Source of the DNA: an uncultured Marinobacterium sp.
Lineage (GTDB): Bacteria > Pseudomonadota > Gammaproteobacteria > Pseudomonadales > Balneatricaceae
Assembly: GCA_947501565.1 (NCBI GenBank)
Contig: CANMWJ010000005.1
Coordinates: 1 to 64,000, forward strand
DNA length: 64,000 nt
Direction of reading: 5' to 3'
Position 1 is the stretch's first letter. The number at the start of each line of letters is the position of its first letter. Below, one piece after another: positions 46,073 through 54,557 of this stretch. A program made the translations under genes and the position numbers. The notes under the pieces were generated by a model. The model had not been told where the DNA came from and ran no database searches. It worked only from the letters and a program-made list of their open reading frames with translations.

Positions 46073-47134
46073 GTGTTTGCTCTTTTTGGAAAAAAAGAAT
46101 CAAGTCTGGTCGGAGTGGATATCGGATCCTCTTCGGTTAAGCTGGTTGCCCTATCAAATAATGCGGGCCAGTTCTCTCTGGACGCGTACGCTATTATCCC
46201 GATGCCGCCTGCAGCCGTTATTGATGGCAACGTGCAGGATGTGGGTCAGGTATCTGATGCGGTTGAACGAGCCGCGAAGGTGGCGGGAGGCTCGTTGGGT
46301 GGCGTTGTGGTTGCCGTGCCTTCCTCTGCTGTGATCAGCAAACATATCGAACTGAGCAATGCCTTCAGTGAACTTGAACTGGAGGAGCAGGTAAAACTGG
46401 AAGCAGACCAGTTTATCCCTTACCCCCTGGAAGAAGTTGCAATCGACTTCGAAGTGACCGGGCCAACAGTCCATAACGCAGACCTCAATCAGATTTTGGT
46501 GGTGGCTTGCCGTCGTGGGGATGTCGAACTCCGCGAGGATGCTGTCAATGGCGCCGGTTTGCGCTGTGAAGTGGTTGATGTAGATACCTATGCAGTCGAG
46601 CGTGCCTTTGCTGAGCTGGAAGGTGAAGAAACCGACGAAGAAAGCCTGGTTGGTATCGTCGATGTGGGGGCAGCGACACTGACACTGAATGTATTCCGCG
46701 CCGGTGAAATCGTTTACAACCGTGAGCAGGCGTTTGGTGGTAATGAACTGACGAACAGTATCCATCAACACTACGGTATCCCACTTAACGAAGTGGAACA
46801 GAAGCTGCGTCAGGATAATCTTGGCACCGAGATCCAGCAGCTGTTTGTCCTGCCATTCCGCAGTACCGTTGCTCAGCAGGTTTCCCGTGCGCTGCAGTTC
46901 TTTTACTCCTCCGGTGTTCATAGTGAACTGCAGCGACTCTATGTGATGGGCGGCACAGCTGCGATCAAGGGATTGGCCGAACAGATTGAACAGGAGATCG
47001 GTGTAAAAACCGTCACTGCAAATCCGTTCGAGCAGATGAACGTGAACGCTAAGATTAACCGTGCACGACTGAACGTAGATGCGCCGACGCTGGTGAAAGC
47101 CTGTGGTCTGGCGATGCGTCCGACAGGGGATTAA
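46073..47134 (+). CDS. pilM: Type IV pilus inner-membrane platform protein PilM
   Basis: This 353-residue cytoplasmic actin-like protein links the pilus motor to the alignment complex by binding the PilN N-terminus. ATPase-fold motifs: SSLVGVDIGSSSVKLVALSN (phosphate 1), VAIDFEVTGPTVHNADLNQI, LVGIVDVGAATLTLNVFRAG (phosphate 2) and LYVMGGTAAIKGLAEQIEQE (adenosine). It starts at GTG 46073, with AAGGA 9 nt upstream; no ATG gives this N-terminus. First gene of pilMNOPQ, divergent from mrcA, the standard gammaproteobacterial arrangement. Confidence 0.96.
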   Translation: MFALFGKKESSLVGVDIGSSSVKLVALSNNAGQFSLDAYAIIPMPPAAVIDGNVQDVGQVSDAVERAAKVAGGSLGGVVVAVPSSAVISKHIELSNAFSELELEEQVKLEADQFIPYPLEEVAIDFEVTGPTVHNADLNQILVVACRRGDVELREDAVNGAGLRCEVVDVDTYAVERAFAELEGEETDEESLVGIVDVGAATLTLNVFRAGEIVYNREQAFGGNELTNSIHQHYGIPLNEVEQKLRQDNLGTEIQQLFVLPFRSTVAQQVSRALQFFYSSGVHSELQRLYVMGGTAAIKGLAEQIEQEIGVKTVTANPFEQMNVNAKINRARLNVDAPTLVKACGLAMRPTGD

Positions 47135-47142
47135 CGCACCTT

Positions 47143-47694
47143 ATGGCATTGATTAACTTAAGGCCCTGGCGTGAAGAGCGTAACGCCGCCCGGCAGAAAC
47201 AGTTCATTACCAACAATGCCGCCGCTGCAATTTTCGCGGCGCTGGTGGTGTTTGGAATCGGCTACTACTTTGATATGCAGAGCGAGTGGCAGCAGAAACG
47301 AAACCAATACCTCAAAACTGAGATCGCCAAACTTGACCAGCTGCGTGCAGAGATCGATGAGCTGAAAAGCCTGCGTGCGCGTCTGTTGGAGCGTTTGCAG
47401 GCGATCCATGAGTTGCAGGGCAACCGCCCGATCATCGTGCGTAACTTCGATGAGCTGGTGCGAGTATTGCCCGATGGCGTGAACTATACCTCCCTGACGC
47501 GGCAGGGCGAGTCGGTAAACGTGATGGGTATGGCACAGGACAACCTGGAAGTGTCCAGCCTGATGCGAAACCTTGAACAGAGCTTGTGGTTCGGTGAGCC
47601 AAACCTGAGTCAGGTCGACAGTAAAGATGGACGTAAGCTGTTCAAACTAACGGTGAATCTGGAGAAACCGAAAGCGGAGGGCGACAATGAATAG
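47143..47694 (+). CDS. pilN: Type IV pilus alignment protein PilN
   Basis: This 183-residue bitopic inner-membrane protein carries the conserved PilM-binding motif INLRPWRE at residues 4-11, a TM helix (about 26-45, AAAAIFAALVVFGIGYYF), a periplasmic coiled coil (50-95, rich in Leu/Lys/Glu) and a ferredoxin-like domain (100-183, VRVLPDGVNYTSLTRQGESV). With PilO it forms the periplasmic lattice of the pilus machine. It begins 9 nt after pilM and its end overlaps pilO by 8 nt, indicating translational coupling. Confidence 0.95.
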   Translation: MALINLRPWREERNAARQKQFITNNAAAAIFAALVVFGIGYYFDMQSEWQQKRNQYLKTEIAKLDQLRAEIDELKSLRARLLERLQAIHELQGNRPIIVRNFDELVRVLPDGVNYTSLTRQGESVNVMGMAQDNLEVSSLMRNLEQSLWFGEPNLSQVDSKDGRKLFKLTVNLEKPKAEGDNE

Positions 47695-48292
47695 CGCCAG
47701 TTTTAAGAATGCTTTCAAAGGGTTCGACATCAACAACCTGGATTTTGCTACGGCGGGAAGTTGGCCGGTGGGTGCCAAGGTTGTCACCTATATTCTGTTG
47801 TTCAGCGTGATCGTCATGGGGGGCATCCATTTCTACGTGACTGATAAGACCAACCGACTGGACCGTGAGATTCGTAAAGAAACGGAACTCAAACAGATCT
47901 ACGAGCACAAAGCGTTCGAAGTCGCCAACCTGGATGCACTGCGCGAACAGATGGCGGATGTGGAAGGGCGTTTTGCTGAGATGCTGCGTCAGCTGCCTAC
48001 CCAGAACGAGGTGCCTGGATTGTTGGACGACATTACCAACATCGGCCGTGAAAGCGGGTTGGAGATTAAGCTGATAGAACTCCAGCCGGAGAAACAGAAT
48101 AACTTTTTGATCGAGCTGCCGATAAATATCACTGTAGGCGGTAGCTACCATCAGATGGGCGAGTTTGTCAGTGGCGTTGCGGCGATACCGCGAATTGTTA
48201 CCTTGCATGACTATAAAATTGTGCCCTCCGACGGTGGGCGGTTGACGATGAATATCAGTGCCAAGACGTATCGCTACGACGATACGCAGTAA
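47687..48292 (+). CDS. pilO: Type IV pilus alignment protein PilO
   Basis: This 201-residue partner of PilN has a short cytoplasmic N-terminus, a TM helix (about 31-50, VTYILLFSVIVMGGIHFYV), a coiled coil (about 52-95) and a C-terminal alpha/beta domain (110-200, EVPGLLDDITNIGRESGLEI, DYKIVPSDGGRLTMNISAK). Its ATG overlaps the pilN 3' end by 8 nt. PilN/PilO heterodimers link PilM to PilP. Low sequence identity is normal for this family; assignment rests on topology, size and operon position. Confidence 0.94.
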   Translation: MNSASFKNAFKGFDINNLDFATAGSWPVGAKVVTYILLFSVIVMGGIHFYVTDKTNRLDREIRKETELKQIYEHKAFEVANLDALREQMADVEGRFAEMLRQLPTQNEVPGLLDDITNIGRESGLEIKLIELQPEKQNNFLIELPINITVGGSYHQMGEFVSGVAAIPRIVTLHDYKIVPSDGGRLTMNISAKTYRYDDTQ

Positions 48293-48313
48293 ACGAAGGG
48301 TGACGGAATAAGC

Positions 48314-48895
48314 ATGGCTATACGATTGATCGTGGGCATCCTGCTGAGTTCAGCACTCTCGGGGTGTGTGGTGTGGGTTGAAGATACGCAGGACCTGACC
48401 CGTTTTGTCGCGGCCACCAAAGCGCGACCGGTCGGACATATTGAGCCGCTGCCCGAGTATAAACCTTACCAAAGCTTTGTGTATGAAGGGTCCAGCCTGC
48501 GCGAGCCCTTTACGCCGTTGCAGCCGTTGCAGGCGATTGGCAACCTCAACGATCCGCAGAGCAATGAAGCCACAAGCAGCAAAGAAAGCTTGCGACCGGA
48601 TGATGATCGGGAGCGGGATTACCTCGAGGAGTTTTCCCTTGATGATCTGATAATGGTCGGTACTATCAGGCACTTAGGTAACAATACCCTCTGGGCGCTG
48701 GTGCGTGACACCAACAACGCAATTCATCGCGTTGGCATCGGCAGTCATATGGGATTGGATTATGGCGAAATTGTCGCCATCGAAGAGCGCAAACTGGAGC
48801 TGGTGGAGATCGTTTCAAATGGCCGTGGAGGCTGGATGAAACGTCCCCGTGTTATGGCGTTGAAACAGTCTGCGCCTGGTGAGAATAGAAATTAA
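48314..48895 (+). CDS. pilP: Type IV pilus assembly lipoprotein PilP
   Basis: This 193-residue protein has a lipobox ending ALSGC (C18) and so is a lipoprotein of the periplasmic face of the inner membrane. A flexible segment (20-90) is followed by a small beta-sandwich HR domain (about 100-185: FSLDDLIMVGTIRHLGNNTL, YGEIVAIEERKLELVEIVSN). PilP binds PilN/O and contacts the secretin PilQ. It lies 21 nt after pilO and 11 nt before pilQ; order pilM-N-O-P-Q is conserved. Confidence 0.95.
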   Translation: MAIRLIVGILLSSALSGCVVWVEDTQDLTRFVAATKARPVGHIEPLPEYKPYQSFVYEGSSLREPFTPLQPLQAIGNLNDPQSNEATSSKESLRPDDDRERDYLEEFSLDDLIMVGTIRHLGNNTLWALVRDTNNAIHRVGIGSHMGLDYGEIVAIEERKLELVEIVSNGRGGWMKRPRVMALKQSAPGENRN

Positions 48896-48906
48896 AGGAC
48901 CGCATC

Positions 48907-51015
48907 GTGGATAGCTTAACTCTCAAAGGTCGTTCAGGCAGCAAGCTGCAGCGCTGGCTTGTGCAGATGGTCCTGATGTTGGGGATGGTTTCGTTCGCAC
49001 CGCTGGCCTCTGCGCAGCAGATATTGTTGAAAGGGGCTAACTTTGTCGCGTTGCCGGGTAAAAAAGTCGAGTTGCGTTTCGATTTTGATGCGCCGCCGCC
49101 TATTCCGAAAAGTTATCAGATCGACCAGCCGCCACGTATCGTTCTGGATCTGTGGGGTGTGCAGAGTGATCTCAAGCAGAAAAGCCTCGATGTGGCTACC
49201 GGTGTCGTGCAACAGGTTCGTCTGGCACAGACTGAAGGTCGCCTGCGTGTAGTTACCAGTCTGACCGATAGCACAGCGTTCAAAACGTACACTGAGGATA
49301 ACAGCCTGTATGTGGTGGTAGGCGAAGGTGATGCGGATATTACAAAGAAACGCCGCCTGTCAAAGCTGGAGCAGGTGAAAGCTGCGACACGCCCGGATCT
49401 GGCCGGTGAGCCGGATAGCACCCGTATCATGGGGATCGACTTCAAACGTGTCGGCGAAGGTATGGGGCGCGTGGTGATCTCGCTGTCCGATGATCAGGCG
49501 GGTGTGGATATTCTGGAAGAGGGTAATAACGTCGTCGTTAATCTGGTGGGGGCAACCCTGTCAAAAGCGCTGGAGCAGCGCGTTGACGTGCAGGATTTTG
49601 CTACACCGGTACTGTTTATTGACTCTATGGGCGCCGGTGAAAACACTACTGTGCTGGTGAAGCCAGGCGCGGAGCCGTACAACTATCTGGCCTACCAGGC
49701 TGGTAACAGTTTGGTCCTGGATTTCAAACCAATGACGGCTCTGGAAAGCGAAGAGCGTCAGAAAGAGCTTTTCCCCTACAGTGGTGAACCGATCGACCTG
49801 AACTTCCAGGATGTCGAACTGCGTTCGGTATTGCAGATTATCGCCGAGGTGTCTGAGCTTAACCTGGTGGTCAGTGACAATGTGGGCGGTAATATCACTC
49901 TGCGTCTGAAGAACGTCCCTTGGGATCAGGCGTTGGATATCGTGCTGAAAACCGAGAATCTGGACAAACGTATTCTGGGTAACGTGCTGTTGATCGCGCC
50001 AGCCGAAGAGATCGCGGAACGTGAAGCGCTGGAAATCGAGAATACAAAAAAGATTGAAGAGTTAGCACCGCTACAGACCGAATATATCCAGGTCGATTTC
50101 CGCAAAGCCTCTGACATGATGGGGCATCTGCAGGAGGCGAAAATGATCTCCGAACGTGGCTTCATCATGGCTGACGATGAAACCAACGTGTTGATGGTGC
50201 GCGAGACAGCCAAGGGAATGGAAGAGATCCGCAAGACCCTGCGTAAGTTCGACGTTGAGGTCGAACAGGTGTTGGTAGAAGCGCGCCTGGTAACGGCCCG
50301 TTCCTCGATTACCAAAGACTTGGGTGTGAAATGGGGCTTTGGTTACGAAGACGTGGATAACGGCAGAGGTGTCATCCTGAATAACGAGATCGGCGGTGTC
50401 GATTTCGCTAACCCGCCCAGCAGTGCTGGGTTGATGGTGGATCTCGGGGCAACGGTTGCCAGTCCTACCTCCATTGCGATTGGTATCAAACCCGGCGGCA
50501 GTTCTCTGCTCGCGTTAGAACTTTCCGCACTGGAAAGTAATGGCCAGGCCGAGATCATCTCCCAGCCGAAGATCGTCACCATGAACGGTAAAACCGCTAG
50601 TATTGAATCCGGTCGTGAAATCCCGTTCCAGACAGTAGAAGATGGTGAGGTTAAGATTGAGTTTAAAGACGTTGTGCTGCGTCTCGAGGTGACTCCGCGT
50701 ATTAACCCGGGTGACCGCATAGCGATGGATCTGTTGATCAAGCAAGACTCTTTGGGGGATACAACGTTCAACGGTCAGATCACCATCGACAACAATGAAC
50801 TTATGACTTCCGTGGTGGTGCCTGATGGACAGACGATCGTGCTCGGCGGCGTATTTCAGAACGAAAGCTCTGAAACCATCAATAAAACTCCATTGCTAGG
50901 AGACATTCCGGTACTTGGCAATCTTTTCAAGAACAAAGAGAATACAGGTATCAAAACAGAGCTCCTGATCTTTATCACACCTAAGTTGATTCGGGAGTCC
51001 CTGACTATTAACTGA
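48907..51015 (+). CDS. pilQ: Type IV pilus secretin PilQ
   Basis: This 702-residue outer-membrane secretin has a signal peptide (about 1-37, ending ASA|Q), two peptidoglycan-binding AMIN domains (about 40-145 and 160-265), an STN/N0 domain (YSGEPIDLNFQDVELRSVLQ, near 297), an N1 domain, and the secretin core (VEQVLVEARLVTARSSITKD through DGQTIVLGGVFQNESSETIN, ending TELLIFITPKLI). It forms the pore for pilus extrusion. The start is GTG 48907 with AGGA 8 nt upstream; length fits gammaproteobacterial PilQ. aroK follows after 14 nt. Confidence 0.97.
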   Translation: MDSLTLKGRSGSKLQRWLVQMVLMLGMVSFAPLASAQQILLKGANFVALPGKKVELRFDFDAPPPIPKSYQIDQPPRIVLDLWGVQSDLKQKSLDVATGVVQQVRLAQTEGRLRVVTSLTDSTAFKTYTEDNSLYVVVGEGDADITKKRRLSKLEQVKAATRPDLAGEPDSTRIMGIDFKRVGEGMGRVVISLSDDQAGVDILEEGNNVVVNLVGATLSKALEQRVDVQDFATPVLFIDSMGAGENTTVLVKPGAEPYNYLAYQAGNSLVLDFKPMTALESEERQKELFPYSGEPIDLNFQDVELRSVLQIIAEVSELNLVVSDNVGGNITLRLKNVPWDQALDIVLKTENLDKRILGNVLLIAPAEEIAEREALEIENTKKIEELAPLQTEYIQVDFRKASDMMGHLQEAKMISERGFIMADDETNVLMVRETAKGMEEIRKTLRKFDVEVEQVLVEARLVTARSSITKDLGVKWGFGYEDVDNGRGVILNNEIGGVDFANPPSSAGLMVDLGATVASPTSIAIGIKPGGSSLLALELSALESNGQAEIISQPKIVTMNGKTASIESGREIPFQTVEDGEVKIEFKDVVLRLEVTPRINPGDRIAMDLLIKQDSLGDTTFNGQITIDNNELMTSVVVPDGQTIVLGGVFQNESSETINKTPLLGDIPVLGNLFKNKENTGIKTELLIFITPKLIRESLTIN

Positions 51016-51029
51016 CAGGCTGACCTGAA

Positions 51030-51539
51030 TTGAACATTTTTCTAGTAGGGCCTATGGGCGCGGGTAAGAGCACCATAGGCCGTTTACTTTCCCAGGAACT
51101 GAAGCTCACTTACATCGATTCTGACCGCGAAATAGAAGAGCGTGCCGGGGCTGATATTCCCTGGATCTTTGATGTGGAAGGCGAAGATGGCTTCCGTGAT
51201 CGCGAAGAGGCGGTGATCCGTGACCTGACGGCGCGTGAAGATATCGTGCTGGCCACCGGTGGTGGTGCGATTTTGCGTGAAGCAAACCGTGCAGCGTTGC
51301 AATCGTGTGGCTACGTTGTCTATCTTCACACCTCCGTGGATCAGCAGCTGGAGCGTACGGCGCGTGATAAGAACCGTCCGCTGTTGCAGACTGAAAATCC
51401 ACGTGCGGTGCTTGAAGCTTTGCTGGCGGTGCGAGACCCACTCTATTCGCAGGCCTGCGACCTGGTTGTGCGCACCGACAAACGCCATCCGCGCTCGGTG
51501 GTGACCGAAATTATCCGTGAATACCAACAGCGCAAATAA
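51030..51539 (+). CDS. aroK: Shikimate kinase I
   Basis: This 169-residue enzyme phosphorylates shikimate in aromatic amino-acid synthesis. Walker [16 protein letters not shown], the shikimate-site [20 protein letters not shown], the lid region [14 protein letters not shown] and [12 protein letters not shown] are intact. The start is TTG 51030: an in-frame stop (TGA 51021) lies just upstream and no ATG fits, and the ribosome site (AGG near 51016) is weak. It lies 14 nt after pilQ, so translation may be partly coupled to pilQ. The aroK-aroB order after pilQ is conserved in gammaproteobacteria. Confidence 0.97.
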   Translation: MNIFLVGPMGAGKSTIGRLLSQELKLTYIDSDREIEERAGADIPWIFDVEGEDGFRDREEAVIRDLTAREDIVLATGGGAILREANRAALQSCGYVVYLHTSVDQQLERTARDKNRPLLQTENPRAVLEALLAVRDPLYSQACDLVVRTDKRHPRSVVTEIIREYQQRK

Positions 51540-51583
51540 GTGAGCTGGTGAGCAATTAATACAACCCACGTATGAAGAGTCCT

Positions 51584-52675
51584 ATGAAAACACTGAACGT
51601 TGATCTGGGTGATCGGAGTTATCCGATCTTTATCGGTGAGAATCTGCTGGATCAGGGGCTGATGTGTTCCTATATCCGTGGGAAACAGATCCTGATTGTC
51701 TCTAACGAAACCGTCGCACCCCTGTACATGGAGCGGTTGCAGGCAAGTCTGGGCGATGCTTACAAGGTGGATGCCGTGGTGCTGCCTGATGGTGAGCAGT
51801 ATAAAAACCTGGATCAGATCAACACGGTTTTTGACGGGTTGCTTGAAAAACGTCACAACCGTACCACCACTTTGATCGCGCTGGGCGGTGGCGTAATTGG
51901 TGATATGACCGGTTTCGCGGCCGCGTGCTATCAGCGTGGCGTGGACTTCATACAGGTGCCTACGACGCTGCTGTCACAGGTCGACTCCTCTGTGGGGGGC
52001 AAGACCGGCGTAAACCATCCGCTGGGTAAGAACATGATCGGTGCGTTCCATCAGCCGCGCTGTGTGGTGATCGATACGCAGGTGCTTAATACCTTGCCGG
52101 AAGCTGAGCTGGCTGCGGGTATGGCAGAAGTGATCAAATACGGCCTGATCTACGACGCTGATTTCCTCGATTGGCTGGAAGCCAACATGGAATTGCTGAA
52201 TGCACGTGATCCGGAAGCGCTGATTCAGGCAATCTACCGTTCCTGTGAGATTAAGGCTGAGGTGGTCGCGCAGGATGAGAAGGAAGCGGGCATTCGCGCA
52301 TTGCTGAATCTGGGGCACACCTTTGGTCACGCCATTGAAGCGCATCAGGGCTACGGCCAGTGGTTGCACGGCGAAGCTGTGGGCGCAGGCACCATGATGG
52401 CTGCAGACCTGTCAATGCGCCTGGGCTGGCTGACCGAGGAAGAGGTCGCACGCATTAAGCGCATTCTCCTGGCCGCCAAATTGCCGGTTGTTCCTCCGTC
52501 TGATATGTCCGAAGAGGACTTCATGTCGCTCATGGCGGTAGATAAAAAGGTGATCGATGGGCAGCTGCGCCTGGTGCTGATTAAGCAGCTGGGTGATGCT
52601 GTTGTAACGTCTGACTTTGCGACTGAGCAGTTGCAGAAAACGTTAGCAGCAGGCGATCAGCTTGGCGTCATTTAA
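51584..52675 (+). CDS. aroB: 3-dehydroquinate synthase
   Basis: This 363-residue NAD- and metal-dependent enzyme converts DAHP to 3-dehydroquinate in the shikimate pathway. Motifs: the N-terminus [40 protein letters not shown] (nucleotide loop), [29 protein letters not shown], and the metal-ligand histidines in [13 protein letters not shown] and [14 protein letters not shown] prefer ATG 51584 with a GAAGAG site over ATG 51572. aroB follows aroK by 44 nt; the damX-like gene begins 18 nt later. Confidence 0.97.
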   Translation: MKTLNVDLGDRSYPIFIGENLLDQGLMCSYIRGKQILIVSNETVAPLYMERLQASLGDAYKVDAVVLPDGEQYKNLDQINTVFDGLLEKRHNRTTTLIALGGGVIGDMTGFAAACYQRGVDFIQVPTTLLSQVDSSVGGKTGVNHPLGKNMIGAFHQPRCVVIDTQVLNTLPEAELAAGMAEVIKYGLIYDADFLDWLEANMELLNARDPEALIQAIYRSCEIKAEVVAQDEKEAGIRALLNLGHTFGHAIEAHQGYGQWLHGEAVGAGTMMAADLSMRLGWLTEEEVARIKRILLAAKLPVVPPSDMSEEDFMSLMAVDKKVIDGQLRLVLIKQLGDAVVTSDFATEQLQKTLAAGDQLGVI

Positions 52676-52693
52676 TCGCGGAATCCAACCTCT

Positions 52694-54361
52694 ATGATCG
52701 AAGGTGGCGTTAAACAAAATACTGGCCGAGGTGGGAATAAGGGCTATTTTGAGCCGGAGTCCCGTCTTCAGCTTGTGGATAAGTTGCGCCACTTTGTTCG
52801 TTTCTCTGACTTTCTCCTGCTACTCACCGGTGATCCCGGTGCGGGCAAATCAACCCTGCTGCAGCAGTTAGCGCCGTTTGCCAACGATAGCAGTATCCAC
52901 GTATGCAAGATTGCGGGTTCCAGCGATCTTAATTCCAACGCGTTATTGTCTGCATTGCTGGCCCAGGTTCCCAATCATAGCAACCAGCCTGCGACTGATC
53001 AGGGGTACCTGATCGCCCTTAACGAACAGGTTCAGGCGTTCCGTAGCCAGGGCAAACGGTTGCTCATTATCGTGGATGATGCCGACCAGCTGTCAGCAGA
53101 ACAGCTGGAACTGCTCATTAACCTGCAGTTCGCTAACGATAACGATGATGGTACCGCTCCACAGTTGCTGTTGGCCGGTGCGCCGAGCCTGATTGATACC
53201 CTGCAGGAAAGTGGCTGGCTTGAATCGTTGGCTGGACGCTTGCATGAACTCGAACTGGAGCCATACAGCGCTGAGGAGATGCGCGAATATATACAGCAGT
53301 ATCTGCCTGCCGTCGCAGCTTCAGGTGAAAAGCAGATAGCGAAGCTGATCGCTGAAAGTGGCGGATTGCCTGGGAGGGTGGTGAATAAAACCAGCGCTAC
53401 TCTGCCATCGGCTGGGAAAAAGAAAAAACGGTTCTGGCCGCAGTTGCCTGCATTTAAAGTTGGGCGCGCCAGTGCAGGGCGTAAAGCGTTTCCATTGCCG
53501 CCGCTGCATATGGCCGCTATAGCCGCCATGCTGGTCGTGATTACTGTGGCAGCAGCGTGGCAGTTTAGCCCTGAGGAAAGCCCTGTCGTGACCGTCGATA
53601 ACGGCGGTGAACGTATTGCCGTGCCGTTGGCGCTGAATGTGGCTGAAAGCGATAAAACCGATGCGCCTGTGTCTGGTAACAGCGAGCTGGCGAAACGTTT
53701 GGCAGAACAGGAGGCGAAACTCCGGCCTTCCGCAGAGGAAAAGCCGGTTGGTGCAGAGGCTTTGCAGCCGGACTCACGGCCGACAGAGACCGATGCCATA
53801 TCTGTGCAAAACGATGCTGTGGCTAAACCTGAGCCGCCTGCGGTTGCTGAGCCAGAAGCGGTGCAGTCTGCAGACAAGCCACAGCTCAATAAAGAGAAAC
53901 CTGATAGCCAGGTTGCTGCTGCGAAACCGTCACCTGCGGTGGCTGAAAAGTTGAAGCCTGTTGTCACACAACCAGCAGCTGGTGAGAAGCAGACAGTTGC
54001 GGCAGCCCAAACGCAAGCGCCTGCAGCTAAGCCTCAACCCAAGGTTGCTGGCAATGCGCGCATCGAGCGCGATGAAAAAGCGCTGATGGCGTTGCCTGCA
54101 TCCGGCTATATGTTGCAGGTGTTGGGTGCGAGAGAGCTGGACAGCATAGAGCGTTTTATGCAGGCATACCCCGGTGAAAAAGATCTGAGAGCGTTCTCAA
54201 CCCTGTTTAAGGGTAAGCCGTGGTATGTTGTTGTGTACGGAAATTATAATAGTCGTAGCAATGCGATGGCAGCGATTCCACAGTTGCCGACAAGTTTGCG
54301 CAAACAGCGTCCCTGGGCGCGAAGCCTGAAAGGTATTCAAAACGATATTAAGAAGAAATAA
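52694..54361 (+). CDS. damX: DamX-like protein: AAA ATPase domain, TM helix, SPOR domain
   Basis: The 555-residue protein starts with a cytoplasmic P-loop domain (Walker A TGDPGAGKST at 45-54; Walker B-like LLIIVDDADQLS), then a basic stretch, a single TM helix (about 272-292), a long low-complexity Ala/Pro/Glu/Lys periplasmic linker (300-460) and a C-terminal SPOR domain (about 472-550: SGYMLQVLGARELDSIERF, WYVVVYGNYNSRSNAM). SPOR directs it to septal peptidoglycan. The position aroB-damX is conserved in gammaproteobacteria. The E. coli protein is implicated in division and bile tolerance; the role of the ATPase is unclear. Confidence 0.9.
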   Translation: MIEGGVKQNTGRGGNKGYFEPESRLQLVDKLRHFVRFSDFLLLLTGDPGAGKSTLLQQLAPFANDSSIHVCKIAGSSDLNSNALLSALLAQVPNHSNQPATDQGYLIALNEQVQAFRSQGKRLLIIVDDADQLSAEQLELLINLQFANDNDDGTAPQLLLAGAPSLIDTLQESGWLESLAGRLHELELEPYSAEEMREYIQQYLPAVAASGEKQIAKLIAESGGLPGRVVNKTSATLPSAGKKKKRFWPQLPAFKVGRASAGRKAFPLPPLHMAAIAAMLVVITVAAAWQFSPEESPVVTVDNGGERIAVPLALNVAESDKTDAPVSGNSELAKRLAEQEAKLRPSAEEKPVGAEALQPDSRPTETDAISVQNDAVAKPEPPAVAEPEAVQSADKPQLNKEKPDSQVAAAKPSPAVAEKLKPVVTQPAAGEKQTVAAAQTQAPAAKPQPKVAGNARIERDEKALMALPASGYMLQVLGARELDSIERFMQAYPGEKDLRAFSTLFKGKPWYVVVYGNYNSRSNAMAAIPQLPTSLRKQRPWARSLKGIQNDIKKK

Positions 54362-54394
54362 CCCTTCTAAATCAAAGTCTTAATATTCTCTTTT

Positions 54395-54429
54395 CAAAAA
54401 CGTAGATCACGTTTTTGCACCTCTTTTTT
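54395..54429 (+). terminator. Terminator of the pil-aro-damX operon
   Basis: CAAAAACGT (54395-54403) pairs with ACGTTTTTG (54409-54417), loop AGATC, followed after a few bases by TTTTTT (54424-54429). The stem is AT-rich, so efficiency may be moderate. It stands just upstream of the gltB promoter. Confidence 0.6.
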
Positions 54430-54438
54430 GTCTAAAAT

Positions 54439-54467
54439 TTGTCCTCCGCCTGCTACATGTGTAAAAT
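54439..54467 (+). promoter_or_regulatory. Sigma70 promoter for gltBD
   Basis: TTGTCC (54439-54444), 17-nt spacer, TAAAAT (54462-54467). Predicted start near 54474 gives a leader of about 84 nt. The gltB ribosome site GAGGG lies upstream of ATG 54558. No clear Lrp or NtrC site was recognised. Confidence 0.58.
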
Positions 54468-54557
54468 GGCCGTCCCTTTTTGCCTGCATAGCGCAAGTGC
54501 AGCATAGAGGCTCATAATATAAGGTATTGATTATAAAGAATTTTTGAGTGAGGGCTT

